A stretch of 64,000 nucleotides of DNA from Trametopsis cervina (taxonomy: Eukaryota > Basidiomycota > Agaricomycetes > Polyporales > Irpicaceae), in the NCBI GenBank assembly GCA_022385755.1, contig MU278392.1:36903-100902 (forward strand). Direction: 5' to 3'. Of the stretch, positions 36,417 through 49,272 are shown in pieces; the stretch's first letter is position 1, and the number at the start of each line of letters is the position of its first letter. A program made the position numbers and the translations under genes. The notes under the pieces were generated by a model. It was not told the DNA's origin. It did no database searches and saw only the letters and a program-made list of their open reading frames with translations.

Positions 36417-37550
36417 GAGGATTTGTGTGAGTCAATGCGAAGTCGACTTTGCAGATGATGAGGTCCATGCACCGCAGCAAAGATGTTATATATACCACGG
36501 CCATTGTGATCAAAAGTTTTGGGGCAGGTTGAGCAGAAATATTCGGTGTATCGCCCGTGTGGTTGATCAACAGCACTTGTCCGGGCGTCCGTCGTGAGGT
36601 CTAGCGTCATATTATGTCGGCATAGACGCATGTCGACGTGTTTGGGGTAGACAGTGCCGTGAGCCAGTCTGAGCGTGGGCGGAGAGGGTTCGCTTGAATA
36701 TATTTGAGGGAATCCACAAGCTCTGGTAATGTGTCATGCATCTGTCAAGTTCATATCTCACAGGGAAAAGAAAGGCATGTATCTCACCCTCAGTCTCGAA
36801 TTGATCCGCCTACTGGGACACCATGCCCCAAAACAGGGCTCGGAATGCAAAAACAAGACGAGAGAAACCACACAAACGGCTAGCGTGTTTGGCAGGCCCC
36901 GTCAATGACCACATACGTATCGAGCCTGTGCGTCTTTGAAAGGTAACAAAAATTCCAATACGTCCTGCGCCTCGCCGGCGGACACGGGTACGTATGCAGC
37001 ACGGGTTATTGTGCAGCGCACACGCCTAGACTTGCATGCAGAAGTGCTAACAAATGTATCTATTAACATATCTCATTCTCTTGAGCCGCCGAATACATAC
37101 CTGTGTTGGCAGTAGAGCTCACCGCACGGAAGACAGCACCGTTGAATTGAAACAAGCTATATTGCGTTTTGTAAGTCCCAAAGTACAAGAGAGTCTTAGA
37201 GAAGTAGATAATGTGCAGTACCGTGCAGTGCATTGAACCGGAGAGAAGACTGGAGAGGGACATCAGGAGGCATCGGCGTTTGAAATCCCGGGCCGCCTGA
37301 CCTCTCTCTGACGGCATCGTGTGTGAACTGAGTTTGTGTGTCCCACTTCATCTCTCTCCCAAGGTTGATGAGTTTCCCCACTATTCGTTATCTAGCACTT
37401 GCAGCCGAAAACGCAATCACTGCGGAGAGCCAGCGTGAGACTGAGAACGCTCTTCTCATTGCCACCATGCATAAATATACAGGTTGCGATGCGGCAGTCT
37501 CCTCCTGCTGTCATTGTGCATTATCATCTGACGAGCCTGCTTTCGAATAA
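36417..37550. other. Divergent intergenic region
   Basis: About 1.1 kb between GMC copy 2 (-) and dioxygenase copy 2 (+). No supported gene. An ATAAATATA element at 37471-37479 lies about 75-80 bp upstream of the dioxygenase start. Confidence 0.45.
36486..36494 (-). promoter_or_regulatory. TATA box of GMC copy 2
   Basis: TATATATAA on the minus strand, 70-78 bp upstream of the start codon. Confidence 0.55.
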
Positions 37551-38957
37551 TGCCTGGACTCACTTTCCCGCCATTTCCTGAGGGTCTCCCGACCCACCCT
37601 CTGCTTGTCATCGACTATGAGCTGATTAAACAAGGTGATCAGCAAGAGATTGATCGCCTGTGGACAGCTGCTACTCAGCTCGGTTTCTGGTAGTGCGTAC
37701 AAATGTGTTCTCATACATAGATTCAAGTTGCTCACATATACGCTAGCTTGAAGAACCATGGCGTTGCTAAGGAAGTCGACGGCATGTTTGACATGGGCTC
37801 AGAGACAATGAATCTCCCTCTTGACGAGAAAATGAAGTATGAACAAGGCGATGATGGCAATTCTTTCGGGTAAGTACCACGCAGTCGCACATCTCGTCGC
37901 CCGAAACTCATCACATGGTTTGCGTCTAGATACAAAGTAGCTGGCGGCAATGCTGTTGACGAAAGTGGTGCTCTGGATACCGTCGAGTTTATCAACATCT
38001 CGCGGAACGACGCCCTTGCGTGGCCTGGTAAAGTGCACCGCGAATACCCGCCGACAGTACAGGAACGTATGGAGGCCGTCATCAAACCTTTTGTTCAGAA
38101 AGCGATGGACATCAACTTTACATGCATGGGCGTGTTCGACGAAAAGTTAGGCCTGCCTAGGGGTACACTTGTGAGCAAGCACGCTGTAGAAGCACCAAGT
38201 TGCTGCGAGGCAAGGTGCATTAAGAAGTCACCTGGCGTTGCGGACGATAAACAAGCATTGGGAGCGCATACTGACTTCGGGTCTCTGGTATGTTAGATAG
38301 AAAGCGACTTTCTATAGGTCTATTAACCCACCACTATTCATTATCAGTCGTTCCTCCACAATAGGACGGGAGGTCTGCAAGTTCTTCCACCAGGGATGGA
38401 CCAATGGCAATACATCAAGGTATGCCTTACTTCCATTGCGTTCGAAGCCCTACTCAAACTAACGATTCATTAAGCCTATTCCTGGATATGCTGTTTGCAA
38501 TATTGGTGATGCGCTCTCACTTTTCAGCGGAGGTATTCTCCGCTCGAACTTGCATCGTGTCATGTAAACGCCAGCCTCTTCTTCTTCTCCGCCTGAAGTT
38601 TCCACTGACATACGCATACTACAGTACACCTCCGAAAGATCAAGCAGCGTACGAGCGCTGGTCCGTGGTGTTCTTCTCGCGTCCTTCCAACGACACCGAG
38701 CTGCGTGCGCTCACTGAGTTGAGCCCCGTGATTGCCGACGCCGTTGCAAATAGCCCCGATCCAGGCAAGTTCAGCACAGAGCAGACTGCGCAATCGTGGT
38801 TTGCTAGGAGGATGAAAGGTCAACGGATCAAAAACAGAACTGTATGTATCATGCCCATATCGAAGATTCATTGCTGACTTGTTTCTCAATGTTTCATCAG
38901 GGCCCGGAAACGTGGCGGGGGAGTCGGGGCACTGAACACAAGCCCTACGTTTATTGA
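37551..38957 (+). CDS. 2-oxoglutarate/Fe(II)-dependent dioxygenase, copy 2 (first of tandem array)
   Basis: Close paralog of the gene at 26042 with the same exon boundaries. The start [20 protein letters not shown] is at 37551. GFWY splices to LKNHGVAKEVDGMFDMG, and [19 protein letters not shown] follows. Iron ligands sit in GAHTDFGSL and [10 protein letters not shown]. The 2-oxoglutarate contact is RWSVVFFSRP. The protein ends [18 protein letters not shown] with TGA at 38955-38957. About 350 residues, apparently intact. It is followed head-to-tail by copies 3 and 4, so recent unequal crossing-over is likely. Confidence 0.9.
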
Positions 38958-39421
38958 GATTGAGGTGCCTGTGTATAGTTCGTATAGCGAAAGGAATAAA
39001 GCGATACGCCTGTACCACTATCTGTGAGCTCCCTCTTGATTCTGTATTTGTACGGTGAAGCACGAATGCTAGTGAACCAGTGAAAATGAGATAAACAACT
39101 TTCATGATGTCAGTAGGTTGTTTCCTGACGGCCCGTGAGTAGTTCCAGGGACTCCAGCTATACTGGGTGCCGAGTAAAGCGTCCGTGCGCAGCTACTTCC
39201 TGCAGAAATGTCTTCGGCCTGCTAAGTCGTTTGACCTCTGCGTGAGTACCGTTCGGCCACAGCACTCAAGGTTCACTGACTGCTCGTGACGAGCGTGAGA
39301 CGACGAAGGTGCTGCTCCAGCCTCACTAGCTATAATTATAGCTAGCATGTTTGGATCTGCCGAACAAGGAGGTATAAGTATTAGGACACGGTGTGAGAGG
39401 CTCATCGCACTGTGACTCACC

Positions 39422-40843
39422 ATGCCAGGGCTCGCCTACCCGCCCTTCCCGGAAGACATTCCGACCTTTCCCCTTCTTGTAATCGACTACGAACTTGTCA
39501 AGCGGGGTAACCAAGAGGAGATCGATCGGCTTTGGGGAGCGGCTACTCAGTTGGGGTTCTGGTAGTACGTGCAGTTCCCTCAGATATTGATGACGACAGC
39601 ATGCTGATTCGCATGCTGACGTAGCTTGAAAAATCATGGCGTTACGGATGAAGTGAACGCTATGTTCGACATGGGAGCAGAGACACTGAGTCTGCCCCTC
39701 GACGAAAAGCTAAAATATGAGCAGGGCGATGATGGAAACTCGTTCGGGTGAGTGAGCTCAATTTCATTGTAGTCTCTTGCACTCACCACATCTCCCTGAC
39801 GCAGCTACAAAGTCGCAGGGGGAAGTGCGGTCGATGAAGACGGTAATCTAGACTGCGTTGAGTACCTCAATATATCAAGGAACGACGCACTCGCATGGCC
39901 GGGCAAGATACACCGCGGGTATCCGGAGACGGTAAACGAACGGATGGAAAGCGTCATCAAGCCGTTCGTACAAAAGTCGATGGAAATCAATCTTACGTGT
40001 CTGAACGCGTTTAATGACAAGCTAGGACTGCCGAAAGGCACGCTAGCGAGCAAACACGGCATCGATGAGCTCAGTTGTTGCGAAGCACGGTGCATAAAGA
40101 AAGCAGGTGGTGTCGCGGATGACAAGAAAGCACTTGGGTCGCATACCGATTTTGGTTCCTTGGTAGGCTTCCTGGCAGATTGGATATGTTTTGGGAGATT
40201 CGCTGATGAGCCCGATGCAGTCGTTCCTGCATAACAGGACTGGAGGTCTGCAAGTCTTGCCGCCAGACATGGACGAATGGCAATACATCAAGGTAAGTCC
40301 ACCATCGACCTTCTGAGATCCTTTTCTCAAAGATTGAGATTGTTTAGCCTATTCCTAGTTACGCTGTCTGTAACATCGGTGACACTCTGTCCATCTTTAG
40401 TGGTGGTGTCCTCCGCTCCAGCCTGCACCGCGTAATGTTTGTCTCCTTCTACCTTGACCTCATTGTTCTTCTTTCCCGCTGATTCCGGTCAAATCGGCTA
40501 CCCCATAGCACGCCTCCCAAAGAACAAGCTGCATACGACCGCTGGTCAGTGGTGTTTTTCACGCGGCCCGCAGACGACATCGAATTGCGTGCATTCACCG
40601 AGCTCAGCCCTACCATTGCCGAAGCTGTCGCAAGCAGCCCTGACCCGAGTAAGTTCAGTACTGGCCATACAGCGAAGTCATGGTTCTATCGGCGAAAGAG
40701 GGGACGCAGGGTCAAAAATCGGACGGTAAGTTCAGTCTAAATTGTCGTGAAAGAGGAGGAATCCCTAAACTCTTGCTTTGACGCAGGGGCCAGAAACGTG
40801 GCGAGAAAGCCGAGGCATGGAACACAAGCCTTATGTGTACTGA
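39422..40843 (+). CDS. 2-oxoglutarate/Fe(II)-dependent dioxygenase, copy 3
   Basis: Third family member, starting MPGLAYPPFPEDIPTFPLLV. It is the most diverged copy: the central part reads GSAVDEDGNLDCVEYLNIS and [19 protein letters not shown] where the others have AVEAPSCC or AVESPSCC. The ligands are kept: [19 protein letters not shown] and RWSVVFFTRP. The end reads GPETWRESRGMEHKPYVY, so the usual WRGSRGTEH differs. TATAAG lies at 39373-39378, only about 45 bp upstream of the ATG, nearer than in its paralogs. Predicted intact; a shifted substrate preference is possible but not shown. Confidence 0.9.
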
Positions 40844-41735
40844 GGCGACTGTAAAGAGCGATTGGATATGTCCACCCCCGTGCCGGAACTTCTGGTCCTG
40901 TCAACCTTGTATGGATTATTTCATATGACTCTGCCCCGCTTGATAAGGAAAAATACTGCGAAACATCCGGAGGTGTGTTCTGGATGTTGCCTTTCTAGTG
41001 TTCTTGCGCTGGTAGCTTCCAATTCTGCGCGTCCGTGAACCCGCGCGGGATGGTCTGGGGTCCTAGAGCATCGAAGCGCCTTGTATTACGTAATTGCAGT
41101 TCATTGTTACCCCTGGATCAAGCAGGTAATAGTGTACGTCTAACTCGAGCTGTGAAGATGCAGGTCATTCGACGGACAGCCACTTGAAGCCATGCAGCAA
41201 ACATGATAGAAGAGGATGCAAGGTGGAGTGGTTTTTGTCGTTCTTTAGACTCCAAACTCATGATTGCGTACTAGCTTGGAAGATGTGCTTGGTGCCCACG
41301 CAGTTCTAATGGGACACGAACGCAAGTGGACATCCTGTGATCATTGTGGATTGGCGAAAGACAGATACCTTGCGCCGTATCATGTCGCCTGACTTCACGG
41401 GTTGATGCTTCTCACGGCATTGACTGCAAGGAGACGTAGCTCCATGGTCATAGTACGCGCCAACACCTCATCCCTGTACAAGCTTTCCGAGGCCGACTTC
41501 CCTCCGCGACCGGTCTCTAGCTAACCGTAGCAGGATACGAACGATACAATTACGAACCACGCCTATGGCAATCGTGAGAACGCGATGCTGTCTTCTCGAG
41601 AGTGCATCTATCTCTACACCATATCCAGATCTCGGTCTGTAAGGGTGGTCCGTATAAATATGTCTGCTACCAATGGGTGGTGTCTCATTGCGACTTTTGT
41701 TTTCCTCTGACAGATAAACAAGCTCTACACCTACA
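40844..41735. other. Intergenic stretch, no supported gene
   Basis: About 890 bp within the dioxygenase array. No motif-bearing ORF. TATAAATA at 41653-41660 is the likely core promoter of copy 4, 76-83 bp upstream of its start. Confidence 0.45.
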
Positions 41736-43138
41736 ATGCCAGGACTTACTCTTCCACCGTTCCCCGAGGGCCTGCCGACCCACCCCCTGCTCGTCATTGA
41801 CTATCAGTTGATCAAGCAAGGCGACCAGCACGAAATAGATCGCCTTTGGGAAGCTGCTACAAAGTTAGGCTTCTGGTAGTGCGTAACCATCTCATAGATT
41901 CACGGCTCACCGCTTCCTTTTGGATCTAACATTGGATACTAGCTTAAAGAACCATGGCGTCGATGATGAAGTCGAAGGTATGTTCGACATGGGCGCGGCG
42001 ACGATGGATCTTCCTCTCGAAGAGAAAATGAAATTTGAACAGGGCGACGAAGGGAACTCCTTCGGGTGAGAAACACCGTCCACGCATCTCTATCATTTCT
42101 GCTCATTATACTTCTCATGATTAGATACAAAAAGGTGGGAGGACATGCCGTCGACGAAAGTGGTACATTGGACTCGACCGAGTTCATCAATGTGTCCCGC
42201 AACGACGCCCTCGCCTGGCCAGGCAAAGTGCATCGCGAATACCCTTCCACGGTCAACGAGCGCATGGAAACCGTGATCAAGCCATTCGTGCAGAAGTCGA
42301 TGGACATTAACTTTACCTGCATGGCCGTGTTTGACGAGAAGCTTGGGTTCCCCAAGGGCACGCTCTTGACCAAGCATGCCGTCGAATCGCCAAGCTGCTG
42401 CGAAACTCGATGCATTAAGAAGTCACCTGGCATTCCTGACGATAAGCAAGCGCTTGGGGCACACACCGATTTCGGGTCATTGGTAAATGATACTGATACT
42501 TATGTGTTGATGGTGGCTTATGACGCGCGGTATACAGTCGTTCCTCCACAACAGGAACGGAGGTTTACAGGTCCTGCCGCCCGGTATGGACGAATGGCAG
42601 TATATCAAGGTGTTTAGAATTTCGCTCGACATTGTGACAATGGATTGATGGTATTATCTAGCCAATTCCCGGACACGCGGTCTGCAACATTGGCGATACG
42701 CTCTCCATCTTCAGCGGTGGCATCCTCCGCTCTAACCTGCATCGCGTTGTGTAAGTATTCTTCCTAGCCTGGCTTCTCTCCCTTTATGCTCATTCACTCG
42801 CTTCTTATTAGTACGCCTCCGAAAGAGCAAGCTGCGTACGAACGCTGGTCCATGGTGTTCTTCACGCGCCCCGGAGATGACATTGAGATTCGGGCACTTA
42901 CCGAGCTGAGCCCCATCGTTGCTGAGGCTGTCGCGAACAGCGACGACCCGGCCAAGTTCAGCACCGGACAAACGGCTAGGGACTGGAACCACAGACGTGT
43001 GCGAGGGCAGAGAATCAAGAACAGGACGGTGAGTTTGGCATGACATGTGCGATCTGCGGCTGCTAATTTCGGTTCTCGAAGGGACCTGAGACGTGGCGCG
43101 GCAGCCGTGGTACCGAGCACAAGCCCTATGTTTACTGA
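41736..43138 (+). CDS. 2-oxoglutarate/Fe(II)-dependent dioxygenase, copy 4
   Basis: Fourth paralog, starting [20 protein letters not shown]. The exon plan matches the others; GFWY splices to [17 protein letters not shown]. The iron site is GAHTDFGSL with distal His in [11 protein letters not shown]. The RxS motif is in [10 protein letters not shown]. It ends [18 protein letters not shown] with TGA at 43136-43138. It differs from the others at [12 protein letters not shown] (Thr for Ala) and carries [18 protein letters not shown] near the C-terminus. No disruption seen. It is followed on the same strand by P450 copy 2. Confidence 0.9.
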
Positions 43139-44044
43139 GGCCAGTATGGAACTGTTTTGATGGAACCAGCCAGAATTTTGCATGTATAGTAGTTAACCTC
43201 TCGAGGCTTCGAAGTGATGTGTTCGCGTTAAATAGAGTGATTATATCCTATGAGATATGAAAGCTTGTGACCGGGTCGCTGTTCTTAGTGACCCCGTGTC
43301 GAAATTGCGACACTTCACCAAGCAAGGAATATTGGTCGTCAGTTCGAATTTAAGGAGATCCGGTGGGACTTCGAGGTTGTGTGCATGTAATAACCCGCCT
43401 TCATTGAATTTTTTATGAACCCGTTTCAACACGTGGGATAGCACAGCAGTCCGACAGACCAAGTATTTGCAGCCACACAATCGACAGCATTCTGACTATG
43501 GTCGTAAATGCAATAGCTTGCAAAACAGGGGACGAGATACATGTCAGTGCGTTTTTTGTGGCTCTATTCGCGGAATTTGATTACAACAGATGCGTAGCAG
43601 CATTGCTTCCGGGCTCTTCATTCACTCTCCACCGGTTGTGACCTCCACCGTCGACATATCCTCTACGCAGTCCCTTCTCGCACACAGTCGGATGACCGGA
43701 AGTTGATGGTGAGAATAACTAATGGTAAACCTCCAGTGAGTAACTGTTATAAGCTGAATAGTGGCGTGGATAGTCTGACATTCACATTGGAGATGAGAGC
43801 CGTCTAATCCTCGAATGTTTCGATCCTAAACCAATACCAATTTCGACGCTATTGAGCTGGGCTAGCACTGCGGATTACTGCAATAATTTGATAGCCTTGC
43901 TCGGTCCGGCAACTTTGACGGCGGGCGAAGCGTCCATGGCAGGCTCAAGGCTCCTAACCGACCTGTGACCCATCATGTAGCTGCTTGAGATATCTCTCCC
44001 ACCTCCACCACCCTCAACATCCTAAACTTCCGACGGCGCAAGCT
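43139..44044. other. Intergenic stretch, no supported gene
   Basis: About 900 bp upstream of P450 copy 2. Short ORFs only. No TATA box close to the P450 start was found. Confidence 0.45.
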
Positions 44045-46011
44045 ATGTATTTAGAGGCAGTGGGAGCATGTCTGATAGGATATGCAGGATGGACTGTTGT
44101 TTGTGGGCTTCGTAATTGGTACTTACACCCACTGTCTCAGTTCCGAGGGCCGAAATGGGCGGCGTTCAGTACATGGTGGAAGGCGTACATAGAGGTGTTT
44201 CAGGGGAGGAACTTGATGGACGAGGTGATTAAGCTGCACGCTGTATATGGTGAGTGTTTCTATGTGTTCATGATCAAGTCGAGTGGTTCACCGGCGAGCT
44301 GTAGGCGACGTTGTGCGTATTGGACCGAATGAGGTGTGTTTATGTGGTTTTGATCCCTGTGTGACGCAGAGCTGATCCGCTCTTGTAGCTTCACTTCGCA
44401 AAGCCCGAGGTATATCACGAAATCTACAACCCGCGCAATAGGTGGTCCAGAGATCCATTGCTGTACCACGTCTTTTCGACTTCTGTTTCATTATTGACCA
44501 TGATGGACTATCGAACCGCGAAGAAGCGCAAGGATATTCTGCAGCCTCTCTTCTCGCGTAAAGCAATCGAAGAACTTCAACACTTGGTGCAGAAACAGGT
44601 GCGCTCATATTTCTCATATTCTCCTCGCAGCAAACAAACTGAATTTATGAATCAACCCCAGGCGGATGGCATGTGCGATAATATGCAGCGTCTGATTCCT
44701 GCCGGCAAACCAATAGACATCTACAAAGCTTTTCGATGCTTTGCTGTAGATGGGATCACGTCCTTCTGCTTTGGGACAAGTCAAGAGGCAACCGAAGCTC
44801 CTGACTTCGAGGCACCACTTGTCGAAGCTATGCATGCATCTATGTCCGAGGTCCATAAACTACTGCGCTTCCCTTTCCTGAAGAAATTCATAGAAAACTC
44901 GCCAGATCGACTTATCTGCTTTTTGGAGCCTAAGATGGAAGGTCTGACTATCCTGCGAGCGGTACGCTACACTCATTCATCCACCTCTATGCTACTTACA
45001 CCATGATTAGTCACTCCAGCAGCGGGTAAGGGCGATGTTGAAGAATCCAGAAATTTTGCACAGCGCGTCGCATCCTACTGTCTTCCACGAGCTGCTCACG
45101 GAACGCCGCGGCTATAAACCGCTCACGGTTATGGAGTTGCGCGATGAGGCACTCTTGATGGTGTTTGCTGGAACGGACACCGTCAGCAATACGCAGGCAC
45201 TCGCTGCCACACATGTTCTGGATGATACGGATGTACATCAGAAACTCAAGGATGAGTTACTGCAGGCGTGGCCGAAGCTCGCAGACCGCCCATCATATAG
45301 CGAGCTAGAAAACTTGCCATTCCTTGTACGTTTGGGTGCCTGGTCAGTCTCAGAACCTGCTGATGTTTGAGTGACAGCGAGCGGTCATCAAGGAGGCTCT
45401 CCGTCTTGGCGGTGGTCCGTGGGCTTCATTGACGCGTATTGTCCCGCCCGAGGGCGCACATCTGGGCGGTCATTTTGTGCCTGGCGGCGTACGTACTTCA
45501 TACTCATCACTCGTTGGAAACAAGAGCTGAGTCACCACCAGTCAATTGTGGGGATGAGCAGCAGGATGGTCCACTTCGACCCGGACATTTTTCCCGAGCC
45601 TCACGCATTCAAACCCGAACGGTGGCTAGAAGATACGGCGACAGCAGGGGCACAGCCGCTAGATTATTGGCTCGTTGCGTTTGGCAAGGGTCCACGCAGT
45701 TGTTTAGCACCAAAGTACGTCATATGTCGTACATTTCCAGAAGCCCTCGATACTCAAGAGAGCAACGTTCGCCAGTTTGGCGTGGTGTGAGCTCACAATC
45801 GGACTCGCGACTATCTTCCGACGATTTGACCTCAAGCTTGTGGATGGTATGAGGTATGTGGCGATTCTTCCTCCATGCAAGATTGTCGTGCTGATAGTTC
45901 AACTCTGCTTTGACACCTGACAGTGCTTCACAAATTCGATGGGTCGAACGGTATACTCCACACTACGATGGCCCTCCCATGAGTGTCATTGCCACGCCGA
46001 GGTCATCATGA
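44045..46011 (+). CDS. Cytochrome P450 monooxygenase, copy 2
   Basis: Paralog of the P450 at 21913, with the same exon plan. The start [19 protein letters not shown] gives a membrane anchor, then the hinge [18 protein letters not shown]. Landmarks are [13 protein letters not shown], the I-helix FAGTDTVSN, the ExxR motif in [32 protein letters not shown] and the haem loop [12 protein letters not shown]. An intron inside the next codon joins to [20 protein letters not shown]. The last exon reads [19 protein letters not shown] and ends TPRSS with TGA at 46009-46011. As in copy 1, the haem motif has Ala in place of the last Gly. The hinge has FRGP instead of the more usual YPGP. It is convergent with GMC copy 3. 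Substrate unknown. Confidence 0.9.
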
Positions 46012-46661
46012 ACCATGACCCACATTGCAACCTTCTTGTACACATCTCACGGTTCCAGATATAGAACAGAGATGGTTATGAATTGTGCGCACGAAGGGTG
46101 TCATTCGTTTCTTTGTAGCAGTATCTACCAGGTCTAGTGCCTCTCCGCCCCGATCTCCAGAGGCCTGCAATGGTGAGTCTATGCCGTATCTTCCCTGCAC
46201 AGTGCATGTTAATTTCGCGGTAAAATGGTGCATCCCATGAAGCGTGTGCACCGGTTTTACTGTTGCCGACGAGTCCTGTAGGATTCCGGCGTCACAGACA
46301 CCCACACGGTGAAGTAAACTTTATCCAGCCCCACGATACCAGCGCACTCCCCTGCTTCTTGTGTGTCTTATCTCATTCCTAGGATCAGATCGTTGAACTT
46401 AACTGAGTCGATTCCTGCGTACTCTGGCTAAGGATGCTGAGAAAGACATTATAGTGCCACAGACGTACCGGTGCGTTGCTCTCATATCGACTATTAGTGG
46501 TGATCTGTATACAGGGAACGACTGTTCACCCTCGAAAGTGCATCGTATCGTACATTCCTATCTCACTAAGCCTACAACTCTGTTTGACATAACTTGAACA
46601 ACTGAATATCACCGCACTGAGGCCGAGCAGTGCCGTCCTACACCACGCTGTGACGCACGAT
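46012..46661. other. Convergent intergenic region
   Basis: About 650 bp between the stops of P450 copy 2 and GMC copy 3. No gene or repeat recognised. Confidence 0.45.
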
Positions 46662-49272
46662 CTAAACACCAACGATCCCCAGCTCCTCTGCGATAATCAG
46701 CACGGCCTTCTCAGCTATAGCTAATGTGGTCGAATACGTGTTCTAGGCATGTCAGGTATGAGCACGAAACGATATATTACGTATGTAGAACAACGTACGG
46801 CAGCGACATTGGAAGCAGGAATGGACAGATCGGCGACCTTCAGGTTCTGGGTACCGTAGACGTTCAGCTTAGAATCGACGACCCCGCCTTGTTCACGAGG
46901 CTTCATCGCACAAGTGCCGAGCTGATGAATAATCACTACTTAGCACCGTACGAGATTGACACGCTAAGGGGCACTTACAGAGTGCCAGGCGGTTGCAACT
47001 GTGCAATCGTTCATGTGCAACGTCGTTGAGTTCCTGTGTAAAATAGAAGAATAATTGGGACGCACCACGCTTGCGGATGTAGTCTTCGATAACCTTCTCA
47101 TCTTCTGAGGTGTACTCGATATCGGGGGCATCGGTAGCCACATGTTCGGCCTCGCCCTTGCACGCAGCCGCGCTATTCTTCGCAAACTCAGGATGCATGG
47201 GCGCAAACTCGCCACGGTATGAAGGCATGCGACGTGCATATTCTCGCTCACGTTTGTAAGCCCACTTCAGTAGCTCGAGGTCCTCTTCCCTAAGCCAAAC
47301 GTATAAACAGTATCTGTATGTGACATTAATTGACTCACTGCTTCAAAAAACCTGTCTCGAACTCTGGAGAAATAGATGGATCTGTGCCCGAACGAATGTG
47401 GACAAAGCCGCGCGAAGATGGATGCATGATGAAGTACCCTATGGTGAAGTACTTTCGGGAGGGAGTACCGGTAGGGTCGCCAATCAGCCTGCAGAGCCAT
47501 CGTAAGCGGTGATATGAGAAACATTGAGAAACACATACATTGCCACGATGCCCATAAACAATGCGGGGCTATCCGGTTTGTCCGCGTAGTATTCGTACCA
47601 TTTCTTCTCGAAAGCGGGTCCGATCTTCTTCAGCTCTTCGGAGGTGAATCTCAGCTTAATAGCTGTGTCGGCCCCGCTACACAGCCAAATCCGAAGTCAG
47701 TGAAGGGATGCCATGACACCCACACACAAACGTACTTGGAGGCCATGAGCCCCTGACCGTCTTTCTTCCACTGAGCGGTGTAGACTGGATGATAGATATT
47801 AGCTGCCCGCGTGCCACTCCAAGCCACCCAATTCACGACGAACCGTCCAACGCTGGTTGTTCGTTTCTCAAAATCGCATCGAGAGTGTCGGATCCATCAC
47901 TTGCCAAGTAAGAGGAAGTCAAGAATTGATGATCTATCCTCAGGCAATGGCCGTTAGCCCACCAGAGGTCATTGTATGGCGATACTCTTCGCTCACCCTG
48001 ATAGTCCTCTCCCACACCGGGTAAATCGACGATCTGACTTATGGCGTATTTCTCCAATATAGCCTTGGCACCAATACCAGAACGTTCTAGGATCTGAGGG
48101 GAACCGAATGCGCCAGCGGAGACGACTACCAGCCTGCTTGCATGCATTACGGACACCTTCGACACGTCTGCGCCGCTATGCACGCGAGGGTTCTCGGTGA
48201 TCTCTACGCCGACAGCCTTGTTTCCCCTGAGATATTATATATTTGCATGCCATCGTATTTCATCGGACAGGTAACTTACTCGAAGAGGACGCGCTTCACC
48301 AGATGACCAACGAGAATGGTAACGTTCGAATGCTTTCTGTTGTAAATGTAGTGATGAGCAACATCGGATCTCTTTCCCGTTTGGCTGCAGATCCACCTAG
48401 ACAGCGCGTGAGCATTCGACAATGAAGGCACAAGAAAATCAGAGTACATACTTCGGCCATCTCTGTTAAATCAAGCAGAAGTTATTAGCTAATTCGAGTG
48501 ACCACGCTGAGGATGCATAATCACATACCCCGTGGACATTGACGTTAAACAGGTCATTCACGTCATCAGATACACCCCTAGTGGGGTCGTATTTCGGGGC
48601 AATGGCGAGAAAGTCTTGGCCGATGTTGGTAAAGAAGCCACCATAGGACACTTTCAACGGACCAGAGTATCCATGGACAGAATCGTGGTCGGAGTGTATT
48701 TCATAAGATTCCGTCTAGAAAATAATGAAAGACCGCAGGCTGCAACTTCTTGGCTGCTATCATACCTTTTTGAGCAACGGAATAATATCCTCAGAGCCCC
48801 AGCCAGGATTCTTGAAGGTGGCTTGCCATTCATCGTAGTCAGATGCTGCTGCGCGGGTATACATCATGACTAGCAACATTTATGCTATTGAGTATTGGAG
48901 ATGATTAGCGTTCAACGGTGACTCACAGTTGATACTGGACCCGCCGCCAACGCATGCACCACAGGGTACAACAGCTTGACGGCCGGAAAGTGCAGCTTCG
49001 GGGCTCGCGACGACAAAGTTTGCCGTAGAGCTGTTGGGAAGTAGATGGCTGAGATAGCGTGCCGGTTGAATGTGAGCGAGGTTGTCTTCTGTATGGGGAC
49101 CTGCCTCAATGATGAGAATCCTGAGGGTCGGGTCAGCATCTGCGAGACGACCAGCCGTCAGACAGGCAGCAGTACCCCCTGTGTCATGTACACTTTAGTC
49201 AGCAACGTGGAGTAGCAGAAAGGGAAAAGACATACCTCCTGCAAAGATTATATCGTATGGTGCCGAAGACAT
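46662..49272 (-). CDS. GMC oxidoreductase, alcohol oxidase (AOX/AA3_3) type, copy 3
   Basis: Third paralog. The start MSSAPYDIIFAGG (ATG at 49270-49272) splices to GTAACLTAGRLADA. ILIIEAGPH, VVPCGACVGGGSSIN and GAFGSPQILERSGIG follow. The catalytic exon reads ATAWHS, then LGTCAMKPREQGGVVDSKLN. It ends EELGIVGV with no peroxisomal signal. The microexon at 48452-48462 encodes RWPK where copies 1 and 2 have KWQK and RWQK. The segment before the catalytic exon is more diverged (EDEKVIEDYIRKRG). The family GMC_C Asn lies in AANTYSTTLA. No stop seen in the exons read. TATATAA-type promoter 71-78 bp upstream. Confidence 0.87.
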
